Positions 10,730 through 21,828 are shown, numbered from the stretch's first letter. The stretch is DNA of 64,000 bases from Bathynomus jamesi (GCA_023014485.1 JAJOZX010000196.1:309501-373500); one strand, 5' to 3'. Numbers and translations: made by a program. The notes: a model not told the origin generated them from the letters alone.

Positions 10730-11221
10730 CAGTGGTGGCGAACCTTTTTTGCTGGCGGGTCATTTTTGTTACTTTTGATTTTTAAAAAAACGAAATTGGG
10801 TCACAATAATTTATTTACTATTTTTAGTGAAAAACTTGTTGGATTTTAGCTGCTAATGTTTTGATCCGAGGTTTATATTTAGTTATCTTTAGTCTCACAC
10901 ATGTAACACTCATATCTGTGCCAAGGCGATTCCTAGTGGTGGATTTGACGAAATTCATGGCGAAAAACAAATGTTCACATGAATAAGATGAGCCATACAT
11001 TGCTAGTAGAGCTAATGCTAGCTTTTTCAATGATGCAAAAGAATTTGGTAAAGCGTTCCAGTCTGCAAGAATAAGATTCTCTACTCTTTCTATTGATTGT
11101 TGTTCTCTGGTTACACCGAAAATTGACAGAAAATATTAAAAGGCAGAAAATATTACAAATTAAAGTCATATTTTATTTAAATAAGAGCTCGTGGGTCACT
11201 AAAAATTGCCTCGTGGGTCAG
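10730..11221 (-). mobile_element. hAT element piece with dimerisation domain
   Basis: A hAT-like left terminus CAGTGGTGGCGAACC lies at 10730. On the minus strand, frame 10824-11030 encodes the C-terminal hAT dimerisation block: A-M-Y-G-S-S-Y-S-C-E-H-L-F, then M-N-F-V-K-S-T-T-R-N-R-L. In hAT transposases this block drives oligomerisation. Upstream codons (to about 11100) are frameshifted. Near 11180-11221 two copies of CTCGTGGGTCA mark the subterminal right end, but the expected terminal GCCACCACTG is missing, so the right end is truncated. Not functional. Confidence 0.65.
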
Positions 11222-11306
11222 TGCTTGACTCAGCACTTTACTAATCTTCATGGCCTTAATCACTTTTTCAGCCTCATACATCCCCAGAAGTATGGTCGGT
11301 CTGAAT

Positions 11307-11611
11307 CAGGGGTTCTGAAAGTCTCACTTGTGAAGGGCCATGTCAAAGGGGGAGCGCTGGGTATCGGGTCGCGTACTGACAATATCTTAAAATTTTACAC
11401 ATGTAAATTCAGGTAATACATAAAAACACAAAATAAATTATTTACTTTTTGAAAAATGGAATCACCCTGTTTATACAAATAAATTATACAGTAATATCAC
11501 TTTAATTTTGTATAAGTTCTATTGGGCCGTGGGACACATTTGGCCCGCTTCAGGCATAGAGTCAGCTCGAGGGACGCATTTGGCCAGCAGAAAACAATTT
11601 GGGAATCCATT
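11307..11611. mobile_element. hAT-like MITE (about 305 bp), degraded ends
   Basis: The left end CAGGGGTTCTGAAAGT and right end AATTTGGGAATCCATTC resemble the common hAT pair CAGGGGTTC...GAACCCCTG. Inside, GGGCCGTGGGACACATTTGG and GAGGGACGCATTTGGCC are typical of such elements. No clean 8-bp duplication. Confidence 0.5.
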
Positions 11612-11879
11612 CTCTAAATGGTTGGAAATCATTTTATTATAATAATTTGTCAACAGAAGCCGAAGCCATATTTCTCTTTCAAGTGAGAAATGTTTAATTA
11701 TTGTATAAATTGTACAGTATTTATTTATTAATTTATTTATTTACTCGTTCACGCATTAATTTCTCGTACAACTGGGGAAAAAAGTTCGCCGAAAAAACAA
11801 ACGAAATTTTAGAACACGGATAATATTTTTGTTATTATTTATTATTCCCGACAACCTTTTATCCACAACCGTACATCAA

Positions 11880-11995
11880 GAGCATCCTTTTTTTTTACGC
11901 AGGAAGGAGGGGGCCAAGGGTGAATTCCTGCAAAAGGGCGCTCCCCCCCCCCCATCATAGAAGAAGAAAAGAGCCAAAATTAAGATCCAGAATTT
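11880..11995 (-). repeat. LINE 3'-tail fragment (family of 6338-7390)
   Basis: On the minus strand, TTTTGGCTCTTTTCTTCTTC, a G run, GCGCCCTTTTGC and CCCTTGGCCCCCTCCTTCC match the 3' UTR at about 7305-7380. A 12-base C run lies at 11943-11954. Confidence 0.7.
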
Positions 11996-12814
11996 CACTG
12001 TAAACTGTAATGTCAACTGCATTCCACCTCTACTAAATATATCCTCTTTTTTAATTATTTTACAGTACAAGCAAAAATTAATGGGTATATAACATAATAA
12101 TGATGATAATAATGATAATAATGATAATAATGATAATAATAATAATAATTAAAATAATAATAATTAATAATAATAATCTTTATTCAGAAAGAACACACAT
12201 TACATAAGCTATACATTTTATCCATTTAGGTTCACACAATGTTGGCATTAACGTTTAATCTTTTTTTTTTTTGTGACAAGTAGTTTAATTACAGTATTCT
12301 TATCTGAATATGCCGTTGGGGAAGTATGACGACACCTTTTCAGGCAAAAATCTTTGTGATTCATTTCTATTTTCAAAAAGGAAAATAAGAAATATAGAAT
12401 TAGTAAAAACAATGAAAATAAAGTTCCATTTAGTTAACTCCGTCATTACAAATGGAAATTGAAATAATCCTTAAAATAATAGAAAAAGGAAGAGAAAAAC
12501 AACAAGGTATGATAATAGAAATAATAAATAGAAATAATAGATAAGAAAAATGGCAAAAATTACGATAATAATAATAATAATAATAATAATAAAATAATAA
12601 TAATTAATTTCTAATATTATAATTTAGAAATGATGATACAATTTTAAAGTTACAAAAATATGGATAAATGCGGCATATTATAAATATGACGTAATATAAT
12701 AGAAATTTGTAACATAATTTATATAATTTGCGACTGCAGCTTTTTAAAGATTGTGAATTTTGCATATATAATTAATAGATGATTTTCACTGTTTAGCAAT
12801 ATTTACAAGTTGCA
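11996..12814. other. Unassigned AT-rich interval with (AAT)/(GATAAT) tracts
   Basis: Contains interrupted triplet tracts at about 12093-12176 and 12571-12605. Nothing else is recognised. Confidence 0.5.
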
Positions 12815-12823
12815 ATATATATA

Positions 12824-12868
<45 letters not shown>
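12815..12868. repeat. (AT)n microsatellite
   Basis: TA repeats with one AATA break. It forms the left flank of the mariner insertion at 12870. Confidence 0.9.
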
Positions 12869-12869
<1 letters not shown>

Positions 12870-12871
<2 letters not shown>

Positions 12872-13529
12872 AGGTGTTTCAGGAGGAAAGGTCAACACTT
12901 CGGGAGGTGATAGTATCGGTCATTGTGAGAAAAAAAGTTCATATGAACATGTGTCTAATGTCTAATTCTGAATGGTTACGGAGATAGAGCTGTTTGAATC
13001 TACAAATACAAAAGCATTGTTAATGGTAATCAAGAAAGAGAAACCAATTACTGTTTCTAACATTTAATGTTTAAACATTGGCATTTTGAATGGTATCAGA
13101 TACAGAAATGACAAATTTGTTACAGTTTACAATACGTTTTCCAAAATCCCACCGTTAACCTCAATGCACTTTGCAACTCGTGTGCGAAGATCGCGTGTTG
13201 TTCGTCTGAGTCGATCTTGACGTTCCTTTATGCGGGCTGCAGCATCCAAAATGCGCGCGAGCAATTCGTCTCGTGTACCCACCTTTCTTCTGTAAACTTG
13301 ACTTTTCATCCAACCCCACAAACAATAATCTAACGGAGAGAGGTCTGGAGACCTTGGTGGCCATTGAATGGGACCACCGCGGGGGAGGAAGAGCTGCGCG
13401 CGCATCAGATTCAAACAGCTCTATCTCCGTAACTATTCAGAATTAGACACATGTTCATATGAACTTTTTTCTCACAATGACCGATACTATCACCTCCCGA
13501 AGTATTGACCTTTCCTCCTGAAACACCTG
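12870..13529 (-). mobile_element. mariner-like element with about 125-bp TIRs
   Basis: The left arm 12870-13000 and the right arm 13407-13529 are almost identical in inverted orientation; the outer end is AGGTGTTTCAGGAGGAAAGG and the inner end is CTCTATCTCCGTAAC reversed. TA flanks both ends within (TA)n. On the minus strand 13127-13414 encodes a transposase C-terminus with W-P-P-R-S-P-D-L-S-P-L-D, the block containing the third catalytic Asp. N-terminal and first catalytic regions are absent, so this is an internally deleted derivative. Confidence 0.85.
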
Positions 13530-13562
13530 TATATATATATATATGTATATATATATATAATA

Positions 13563-14943
13563 CAGGGTGAGGCAGAAGTAACCGGGCAGCTTTTTGATGT
13601 TTCAGCTTTGGAAGTTTCTAGCAATAATTGCATCGATTACGTAACACCCGATAGCCTAGGCTAAACGGGTAGCCTAGCTAGGCTAACCGTTTAATTCAGT
13701 TTGTCGCAGCTGGTGGTTGTGAACACATCTTATTTCGGTCAATTTTTAAAGCCCCAATTATGGCAAAGGCGAGCAACCAACGCTTTACAATGGAAGAACG
13801 TGTCTTCATTGTAAAAAAATTTTACCGAACGGACAACAAGAGCGAGACATGCCGCCGATTTAAAGAAAGATTTGATCGTTCAATAAAAAGAGACACGGTA
13901 GCCAGCCTCATCAACGCTTTGAATCAACAGGTTCATGTGAAGATCTTCCAAGACCAGGACGACCAAGGTCTGTCTGTACCGACGAAAACAAGCAGATTTT
14001 GAAGTTGCTTTCGCTCGTAGTCCACGGAAGTCCACCAGACGAGCTGAGCAAGAACTTGGCATCTCACAAAGATCAATTATAAGAATGCTACACGATGCCC
14101 ACTTGAGGCCATATCGTCCACACTTGCTCCATGCACTGAACGAAGATGATCATGACCGTCGCGTGGAGTTTTGTGAGATCTTTCGACAACTCTGTGCAAT
14201 GGACGCCACCTTTCCTGAAAAGATCATCTGGAGTGATGAAGCATCTTTTAAATTAAATGGCCACGTCAACCGACATAATTCTGTCTACTGGGCAAGTGAA
14301 AATCCTCACCTAATCCTCGAGAAGGAATTCAACACCATCGGTGTCACGGTTTGGATTGGGATCTGTGCTTCTGGTCTGGTCGGTCCGTTCTTTTTGAAAA
14401 AACTGTGACAGGCGCCAACTACGTGGCGATGCTCAACAATAATTCCTTCCAAAAGTGGCAACCTGGCCACACATTCGTGAGATGTGGTTCCAACAAGACG
14501 GAGCACCACCCCATTACAGCCACGCTGCGCGCGATTGGCTCGATGAGCACTTCCCTCAGAGATGGGTTGGACGCCGTGGTCCCATAGATTATCCTCCTCG
14601 ATCTCCTGACCTTACACCTCCAGACTTTTTTCTTTGGGGTGTGCTGAAGAATTCGGTCTATGCTGAAAAACCAAGGACCATTCAGCAGCTCACTACGAGA
14701 ATTGTGAATTCTTGCGCAGAAATCAACGAAGATTTGTGTCGAAGTGTGTGCTATTCTGTGGTAGACAGATTTTCTAAATGCATTGAAGAACGTGGTCAGC
14801 ATTTCGAACACTTGCTCTAATCATGCTTTATATTGTTCTAGTATCATGTACATTGTAATTTCTTAATTTGTGACTAAATTTCAATAAACATTTACTTTGG
14901 AATAAGTGCTTATTGACTGCCCGGTTACTTCTGCCTCACCCTG
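13563..14943 (+). mobile_element. Near-complete DD41D mariner-like transposon
   Basis: 1381 bp bounded by inverted CAGGGTGAGGCAGAAGTAAC ends (27 bp, essentially perfect) and TA duplications at 13561-13562 and 14944-14945. It carries one transposase spread over three frames. It is flanked by (TA)n on both sides. Everything except the reading frame is intact. Confidence 0.92.
13760..14820 (+). pseudogene. DD41D transposase, two frameshifts
   Basis: The start at 13760 (M-A-K-A-S-N) opens an N-terminal DNA-binding helix-turn-helix region. The frame shifts between about 13940 and 13995, where the linker R-S-P-R-K-S-T-R-R resumes. The first catalytic Asp is in I-I-W-S-D-E-A near 14225-14245. A second shift falls near 14405-14455. 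The second Asp is in F-Q-Q-D-G-A-P near 14490. The third is in Y-P-P-R-S-P-D-L-T-P-P-D near 14595-14630. Counting gives 41 residues between the last two, the DD41D class of IS630/Tc1/mariner enzymes. The protein ends R-G-Q-H-F-E-H-L-L, stop at 14820. All three catalytic residues are kept; only the shifts disable it. Confidence 0.88.
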
Positions 14944-14976
<33 letters not shown>

Positions 14977-15001
14977 TAATATATATATATATAATATATA
15001 T

Positions 15002-15063
15002 GAGGGGCGACAAGCTTGAATTTCGTGAAATGAGGAATCATCGCACTGAACATTTGAAAGGTT

Positions 15064-15072
<9 letters not shown>
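15002..15072 (+). repeat. Short SINE-like repeat, copy 2
   Basis: Matches 3951-4026: GAGGGGCGACAAGCTTGAA, then ATGAGGAATCATCGC and GAACATTTGAAAGGTTGAAA. (TA)n tracts flank it on both sides, suggesting that TATATA is its natural 3' tail. Confidence 0.75.
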
Positions 15073-15113
<41 letters not shown>

Positions 15114-15122
15114 GCCTATATC

Positions 15123-15367
15123 GTCGCTTATATCTTAAAAGGCCTTAGCTCGCAAAAAGTAAATTGTTCAGGAAACAAGAAAAACTGTGTTGTTGCTGTT
15201 ATTTGTATATTTTTTGAAAATTTGTATCAATGCCAAAAATGCTTTCTGATTGGAGGAGAGCTAGGCCCTTTTGAGACAAGGTGCAGAACACGAAAACGAA
15301 CCAGTCTTTCGATAACAACTTTTTTTTTTTAAATTTTCGAGCTAGAACCTTTCAAGATATAAGCGAC
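15123..15367. mobile_element. Fold-back MITE (245 bp)
   Basis: The left GTCGCTTATATCTTAAAAGG pairs with the right CCTTTCAAGATATAAGCGAC in inverted orientation for about 30 bp. No coding. Both flanks are (AT)n. Confidence 0.8.
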
Positions 15368-15368
15368 A

Positions 15369-15418
<50 letters not shown>

Positions 15419-15422
15419 CATA

Positions 15423-15472
<50 letters not shown>

Positions 15473-15473
15473 T
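15368..15473. repeat. Interrupted (AT)n microsatellite
   Basis: About 105 bp of TA repeats with ACATA breaks. Confidence 0.9.
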
Positions 15474-15689
15474 TACATACATTAATAGGAGTTAATAAAG
15501 CGTTTCTTTAGTGATTTGCGAAACGAAATTAATGATGGTGCTTGTCTGACATTTATAGGTATAGCGTTCCAAATGTCTGCCCTTTTGTAGGAAAGAGCAT
15601 ATCCTGTAATTTGCATTGAATAATTTGGTTTATGTATGAAGTCATTGGGAAACCTTGTATTATGATTATGATTGGTCTGATTGGAGCCG

Positions 15690-15708
15690 GGGGGGGGGGG
15701 GGGGGGGA
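15690..15708. repeat. Poly-G run
   Basis: About 18 consecutive G in the LINE C-terminal region (Pro codons on the minus strand). Confidence 0.9.
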
Positions 15709-15901
15709 AATCGCCCTTTGAATGGGGCGAAGTATAGTTTCTATTATTAGCAACTTTGTACATACTGATACCAGCAATAAGTTTATAAAAGTTATTTAGT
15801 TTTAGACTATTTAACTCTCTAAACATTGGAAACGTATGAGATTGTCTGTTATCATTGTTTGAGAGAGTTTGTAAGCATTTTTTTTTTATGGATTACTTCT
15901 A

Positions 15902-16137
15902 GCGGATATCGTATATATCGTTTGTACTGTAATTCCATATTCCATATTGTATTCCATATTCCATGATGTAATACTTTTTGCGGATATCGTATATAATCGT
16001 TTGTACTGTAATTCCATATTCCATATTGTATTCCATATTCCATGATGTAATTACTTCTTGCGGATATCGTATATAATCATTTGTACTGTAATTCCATATT
16101 CCATTTTGTATTCCATATTCCATGATGTAATTCCAAA
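15902..16137. repeat. Tandem repeat, three units of about 79 bp
   Basis: GCGGATATCGTATATAATCG starts units at about 15902, 15980 and 16060. Each unit also holds TTCCATATTCCATATTG-type text, itself an internal short repeat. The array lies inside the LINE between the RT body and its C-terminal codons. Confidence 0.9.
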
Positions 16138-16910
16138 TTGTAGATGTGAATGAATAAATGAGTATACAGTGTGAGGATGGATGGCATTTTGGGGAATTGT
16201 TTATTTTAGCTTAAAATATTACGTAGAGAGAAATCTAGATAGTTTTGATCTGATATGTTATGTCTGGTTTTGAAATTTAGTTTGTCATCTAACTTGATGC
16301 CAAGAACTTAACTTCATTTACTTTTGCAAGAGGAGTGTTTCCAACTATTAATGGAGGGTGCGCGATTACAGGTTTTTTGAGTTACAATCATACATGATGA
16401 TTTTGTCAAGTTCAGTAAAAGCTTATTTCACACATCCACTTATAGACATGATCTAATTTGCCTGTTCACTTCGTTCATTAGGTAACTGATATCGTGGTGT
16501 GTAGAAGTGAATGTTGTATCATCTGCATACTGAGTACAGTTCAACGTTGTTGATCGATAAAAATCATTTACATTCATTAAAAAAATGTGGAACCCCACTT
16601 TCCAATTCAGCATATCCTGATGAAATGGTATTTACTTTAACATACTGGTGACGATTAGAGATATATGACTTAAACCAATTTAGAATATTCTTCCTTATAC
16701 CGTATGTGTTTAATTTATATACTAAGATATCATGTGAGAGCGTATCAAAGGTTGAGGAAAAGAAAGATTGTGTGTTTTTTATAGTTTATATTTTATAGAT
16801 ATTTTAATAGCATGCTGACAACGTCTTCTGTGGTGTGGCCTTCTCTAAATCCAAATTGCGTTTTGGCTAGTAGAATGTCTTATTTAGCTAAGAATTTGAT
16901 TTGTCTATTG

Positions 16911-17144
16911 CAGCGGTTCTCAAACTGGGGTACGGCATACCCCCAGGGGTATTCGAGGGAATATTAGGGGGTACGTGAAGGGGTCCTGAACATATGACCC
17001 TTTTAATTTTATATACGATCAACAAACGGCCACGAGTCACACGGGCGTAAAGAAAGTAAAAATCGTCTGTCTCTCTCGAAAATCCTGAAAATCCCGTGAA
17101 AGAATTCAAGGGGTACAGAAGAAGAAAAAGTTTGGGAACCGCTG
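16911..17144. mobile_element. hAT MITE with perfect 8-bp TSD
   Basis: The ends CAGCGGTTCTCAAACT and AGTTTGGGAACCGCTG are inverted repeats. GTCTATTG is repeated exactly at 16903-16910 and 17145-17152, the hAT-type 8-bp duplication. The element (234 bp) splits the LINE RT frame, so it is younger than that LINE copy. Confidence 0.95.
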
Positions 17145-17969
17145 GTCTATTGTGTACAATTCTTTGAAATACTTTACTTAAAGTTGGTAAGACGGAGATT
17201 GGCCGGTAATTGGATGGAAAATCAGAGTTTTCTGAGTTGAATACTGGACAAACCCTGGCTATCTTCAGGTAATCAGGGAATACACCTTGTATTATTGACT
17301 CATTCATAAGTCTTGTGAGCGGGTTTGCTGTATCATCTGATATTAGTTTTTATATTTTTATTGGAACTGAACTGATAGCTACGCTTTTAGTTTTTAAGTT
17401 TTTCAATATGGCTGAGGTTTCGTTTGGCAAAATTGGTTCAAAGAAGAATGTATTTGGTGTGGGTTGTGGCATATATTGTTGGTAGTTAGTGTCTGATTCT
17501 GGAATGGCTGTTGCCATGTTGTGTCCTATTTTTGAAAAAAACCTGTTTAATAAATTAGCCATATCTTTGGAATAATTTTTGGAAATTCCATCCTGTGATA
17601 ACGAAGATACGGGATTTGTCTTTTCTCTTTTGGCGTTAACTAAAACCATTAAAGTATCCCACAATCCTTAGGATTAGATTTTTGTTGGGCAATTTTAGAA
17701 CAATAATGGCCCGCTTTTGCGGTTTTAATGAGCGAGTTTTAGTCTGTTGCAATAATTTTTATACGTTTGTTCATTGCTAATATCATTCTTTCATAATTTA
17801 TAGAGTGAATGTTTATAGTTTATGCTTATATCGAGGGCTGGAGTGATCCAGTGGTTAAAATTATTTTTTGACACGAGTTTCGACTTGATAGGAAAATTAG
17901 TATTAAATACATCCATTAGTGTGTTTGAGAATGTTTGAAATTTTGTTTCTATGTCACAGTTACTTTCCG

Positions 17970-18579
17970 CAGGGCCGGCGAGAGCTGCCACAGGCCCCGG
18001 GAAAGGATTGGTATATGGGCCCCCTGTTTACTCAGTATTTTATTATGAATGTTTTTTTGTGTACATAACAAGCAAACTGATTACATGTCAAAGTCACTAT
18101 TCAAAACATACAGTATAAATAAACAACTCAGAAGAAAATGACCATTTTATTTTTCGAATCAATTATATTAATTCTATCACCATACAATTTACAAATGCAG
18201 TACCAGTCCATGCAGGCAAGACAATTGTTTACTGCAAGATTTTCATAATTAGAAGTGTACTTTCTTTGCCTTCTCTCTAGCAAAGTGGTAAATGATTCTG
18301 ATGAAATTTAAAGTACGGGCTAACTGGCTTTCAATTACAATGGTTCCCAGATCTGTCAGTCGGTCTTGGGCATTGGTGGACCGCAGACAATATTTTATCT
18401 GGTTCAGTTTGACTATGATAATCTCTATAAAATGTATGTTCATTAATTATATTTCCTCTCTGTTATTTAATCAATTGCTTTATTAATATTTTTAGATTTT
18501 ATCCTCCCTCTTTCCGGGCCCCCTAGAGGTCCGGGCCCAGGGGATTTATCCCGTCTTCCTCTCCCTCTTGGCGGCCCTG
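17970..18579. mobile_element. DNA element with CAGGGCCGGCG ends (610 bp)
   Basis: The left CAGGGCCGGCG and right GGCGGCCCTG are inverted. Subterminal GGGCCCCC boxes appear on both sides (about 18017 and 18518). It interrupts the LINE. The flanks share only CCG, so an 8-bp duplication cannot be confirmed; hAT-like by its ends. Confidence 0.65.
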
Positions 18580-19330
18580 CCGATCAGTCAAAACTTGATA
18601 CTTCTCTGATAAATTTCAATTTATTATTATAGTTGTGAGGTCTATAGTCAATTTTCACTTTCTCCTGTACATGTAAATGGTTAATTAGCATTGTATATGT
18701 GGACAGATGGTCCGTAATATGTAGTAGGAGACTAGGAGTGTACCTGACGTACAGTCAAGGGAAGATCGCACCCAGAATTGGTGTAATAAAGTAGAGTCTT
18801 CTATGTACTACGTCGTCTTGTTGGCTTAGTTATGGTTAAATTAAAGCCCTTTGCAGTGAAGAGATTGTAGAAGAAATCAGCATTAGTATTTTAGCAAGAT
18901 CGATGTTTAACTCTCTCGCAATGATGCAGTTATTGTCGATATGATTAGACGTTAAAGTCGTATCTATGCTCCCAATAAACGTTGACAAGTTGCCGTTTGG
19001 TGGTCGGTAGATGCCTAATATTGAATAGGAAATATTATTATTTATATACACCTCAACTGTTTGGGTTTCAAAATGATCATTTATGCCTGTCAGTTGTTCA
19101 ATACATTTGATTAGTGTCTATAAAAATACTTACTCCGACGCCTCTGTTATTATTTCTACATATATGGTGGCTCGTGTGTAGTGGTATATTAAAAAATTAC
19201 TTATCATTTAACAGGGTCTCGGTCAATATAATACACGTAAATTTATACTGTAACAATTTTAGATTGACCTTCAACTCATCAAAGTGATTTGGAAGGCTTC
19301 TAATATTTAAGTTCAAAACAGATATTTTTC

Positions 19331-19734
19331 CAGTTACTGAATCGCTCCTTTAAGAAGGCATCTATTGGCACAGAGGTGCTATTTATTGTATTTTGAGACT
19401 CAGTGATTTTATTCACAGATGTAAGAGTACGTAAAGTGTTAATCATAGAGGAAGTTATAAAAGCCAATAAAACGAAAATAGAAGTTACTAATAGAAGTTA
19501 CTAATAATACTTATAATAATTTAGAAAAGATTAAAAAAAGGGAATTAAAAATTAAGAGGAAGAAAGAATAACAGGGAAATAATATTGAAAATAAGGATAA
19601 GGAATGAAAAAGTAATAAACAATGAAATATATAATAAAGCAAGAACTAATATTATGTAAATAACTCCGTAGATTTGTAGTGCTATAACAATATTTAAAGG
19701 GATATACCCTGAGTTACGCTCAAGGCTCAGTTAT
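19331..19734. other. Linker upstream of LINE ORF2
   Basis: AT-rich DNA between the ORF2 start and the possible ORF1, on the minus-strand reading. No further motif. Confidence 0.4.
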
Positions 19735-20060
19735 TCGTATGTGTTGTCGGAAATTATTTTAGTAGGATTTAGTACAAATAATTACTTTTTGTCCCACTGC
19801 ACTTTTCCGAACCGCGTCTTCCCTTCTCTCACGTAACTGGTCTTTATAAGTTTTTCTGTCTTAAGTTTTAGCCTTTTGTCATATATTTCTTATCTGTCAT
19901 CGCAAATTGATTCACTAATAAATATATTACGTTTGATTTGGATGAAAACACTTCTAATTTCAGACTTCTAATGAGGATCGCAAAGGTTAAATTTAATTAA
20001 GCTTTTAGCACCATCATTGCTGAGTTTTTCCAACTCGATGCATTTGGGTAGTGATATTTA
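19735..20060 (-). pseudogene. Possible LINE ORF1 C-terminal region
   Basis: The minus strand from about 19985 to 19780 reads I-F-I-S-E-S-I, then D-D-R, E-I-Y-D-K-R-L-K-L-K and later V-R-E-G-K-T-R. This resembles the C-terminal domain of LINE ORF1 proteins, in which a nesl-x-x-x-R-x-L-x-x-x-A-K-x-L pattern precedes an N-G-K/R block. Position and strand suit the ORF1 of the LINE at 15482-19330. Several stops break it. The resemblance is modest. Confidence 0.4.
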
Positions 20061-20186
20061 AGCGAAGCTTATCCCTTATCGCTTCTGTAACCACTATTAG
20101 AATTTTTGTTTTGGCTCCCTCTGGGATAAAAATCACATCCGTTATTCAGAGGTCGACCTCGATGTAACGGATGAACGCAGTGTAAA

Positions 20187-20189
<3 letters not shown>

Positions 20190-20227
<38 letters not shown>
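20190..20227. repeat. (AAT)n microsatellite
   Basis: Twelve or so AAT units. Confidence 0.9.
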
Positions 20228-20228
<1 letters not shown>

Positions 20229-20450
20229 GTATTCTCTATGTCACTTGAAATGTAACACGACATGTGTTTGTTTTTGGAACCATTTAACTTGCTTCGTAAT
20301 GGCAAAGCTCATATAATGGGAAGACCCTATAGCTTTACATTGACTTTGAACCACTGACAGTTATGAATGCAATGTATGTTTAAAATCTGACCTTTCGATT
20401 TTCAAATGACATTTTTACTTTTTGCGAGCGTGATAGGTGTCTTTTAAATT

Positions 20451-20514
20451 TTTGAAAGGACATTTCTTTCAGAGGACATTTCTTTCAGAGGACATTTCTT
20501 TCAGAGGACATTTC
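20451..20514. repeat. Tandem repeat AGGACATTTCTTTCAG
   Basis: Four 16-bp units in direct array, the last incomplete. The 20230-20630 interval otherwise holds nothing I recognise. Confidence 0.9.
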
Positions 20515-20631
20515 TGTACCCGGAACTTCATTTAGGATAAAAAACAATAACACCCTGTTCATAAAATTTTATCAATTATAACAACATAAAATATTAAAAG
20601 TCCTTTAATTCTTCGAAAAGGGTTATGTAGT

Positions 20632-20815
20632 GGCTACTGTCGTAACATCGCTTCCCGTCGATCAGCAAAGTTAAGCGACATTGGGTCTGGAAAGTAGTTG
20701 GATGGGAGACCGTCCTTTGCGTTCAGATTATGTAGCGACCAGTGGTTCGGATCCTACGTAAAGCCGTAGGTCCCCCGAGTCAAATGACCTTTACGAACGA
20801 GGTCAAATAACCGCA
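20632..20815 (+). repeat. 5S-rRNA-derived SINE, copy 1
   Basis: About 20635-20752 aligns by eye with 5S rRNA: ATCAGCAAAGTTAAGCGACA, TGGGTCTGG and AGTAGTTGGATGGGAGACCG correspond to the 5S A box/IE/C box control region. It is not a true 5S gene: the 5' and 3' stems do not pair well, and the unit runs on into AGTGGTTCGGATCCTACGTA and CCGTAGGTC, text shared with the second unit of the dimeric SINE. Copy 2 is at 47190-47385. Confidence 0.8.
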
Positions 20816-21405
20816 AAAAAGAAACAACACATCTGGCCACTGAATGCAAGCTCAAATCTACTTGGAGGTGACCAAAGACTCCTGATATAAATAAGTGGTT
20901 TTGATATTTGGGCAAAGCAAACCTATATCTATTAATATCCTATATTAGTGTCCCATTCTCCCTATAATAAAAGCAAGGAAGTTAATATATAAGTCACAGG
21001 CTAATCACTAAATATAGCCTGTTAAGTCTAATATATATATATATATATATAAATTATGTGAGCTATTTGCTTTTATGTATTTTGGTACGCTTCACATTAA
21101 ACCTCAACAAGATATTTGAGTTTGAAAATAATTTTTTATAGCCTAAGGCTTATAAATATATGATCGGTCAAATTGTCAAAATAAGACTTTTCTAATAGGT
21201 TGACAGTCATTAGACCCAAAGCTAAAGGTTTAATTCTTCCTAATATTATTAAAAAAATCTTTGCCATTTGGTTGGTTCAGTAAGCTAACTACCGCATGGT
21301 AAGGCTGGGCTAACCATTGGTGTGTGTATACAATATATGAAGCACAGTACTTATTGGAAAACACAAATCAACGTATCAAGGCATCTCGGTATCAGAGAAA
21401 GCTAC
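20816..21405. other. Unassigned spacer
   Basis: AT-rich with one (AT)n tract (21028-21050). Nothing else supported. Confidence 0.45.
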
Positions 21406-21407
21406 TA

Positions 21408-21488
21408 CAGGGTGTCTCAGAAGTCGGGCACAACCGATTCAGGTTATCCGCACCTATAAATATGGTGCGCGACTTCTGAAACACCCTG
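21408..21488. mobile_element. 81-bp mariner-type MITE
   Basis: CAGGGTGTCTCAGAAGTCG and CGACTTCTGAAACACCCTG are inverted ends with TA on both sides (21406-21407, 21489-21490). Almost nothing lies between the arms. Confidence 0.88.
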
Positions 21489-21607
21489 TAAAATGAAATA
21501 CAGTCGTTATTAGGTCGGATGAATTATCAATTCAGTTGACTTTTATATAAACGTAAATTGTATTATCGAAAGCTCAGTTATGGGAATTGCTTTGTTTTCT
21601 TCTACTC

Positions 21608-21608
<1 letters not shown>

Positions 21609-21654
<46 letters not shown>
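21609..21654. repeat. (AT)n microsatellite
   Basis: Uninterrupted TA tract. Confidence 0.95.
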
Positions 21655-21656
<2 letters not shown>

Positions 21657-21828
21657 CAGAATAGTCGAGCTTCACAATTATTCATGTCATTGTAAATTGA
21701 AAAAATTTATTTATTTTATTATTATTAATAAAGGTTATTCTATCTATCTATCTATCAGAAACAATGTAAGTTTTAAATAATAGCAAAAAGCTAAAGAAGT
21801 ATACAAAAATCAGCTCTAAAATATCAAC

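Larger units (their letters stand above)
15482..19330 (-). mobile_element. LINE ORF2 (EN-RT), disrupted by nested insertions
   Basis: Minus-strand pieces lie in the correct order for one non-LTR ORF2. The apurinic-type endonuclease start near 19310-19210 has S-L-P-K/N-H-F-D-E-L-K and I-L-T-E-T-L; then I-Y-R-P-P-N-G near 19010. A linker and the RT N-terminus lie at 17350-17990, and RT motifs at 17150-17305 (N-Y-R-P-I-S-V-L-P). After the nested MITE, F-G-F-R-x-G-H-T-T falls near 16850, catalytic Y-A-D-D is encoded at 16518-16529, and the C-terminus is 15482-15826 (D-I-W-N-A-I-P, then S-F-R-K-S-L-K-K-R-F). Frames are full of stops. Two DNA elements (16911-17144, 17970-18579) and a tandem repeat (15902-16137) lie inside. 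A possible ORF1 lies upstream at 19735-20060. Not active. Confidence 0.85.

Noticed and set aside
14419..14811. 130-codon minus-strand frame in the DD41D element
   Set aside because: Shadow of the transposase on the plus strand.
20632..20752. True 5S rRNA gene
   Set aside because: End stems do not pair, the unit is fused to tRNA-SINE text, and the second copy shares the same fusion.
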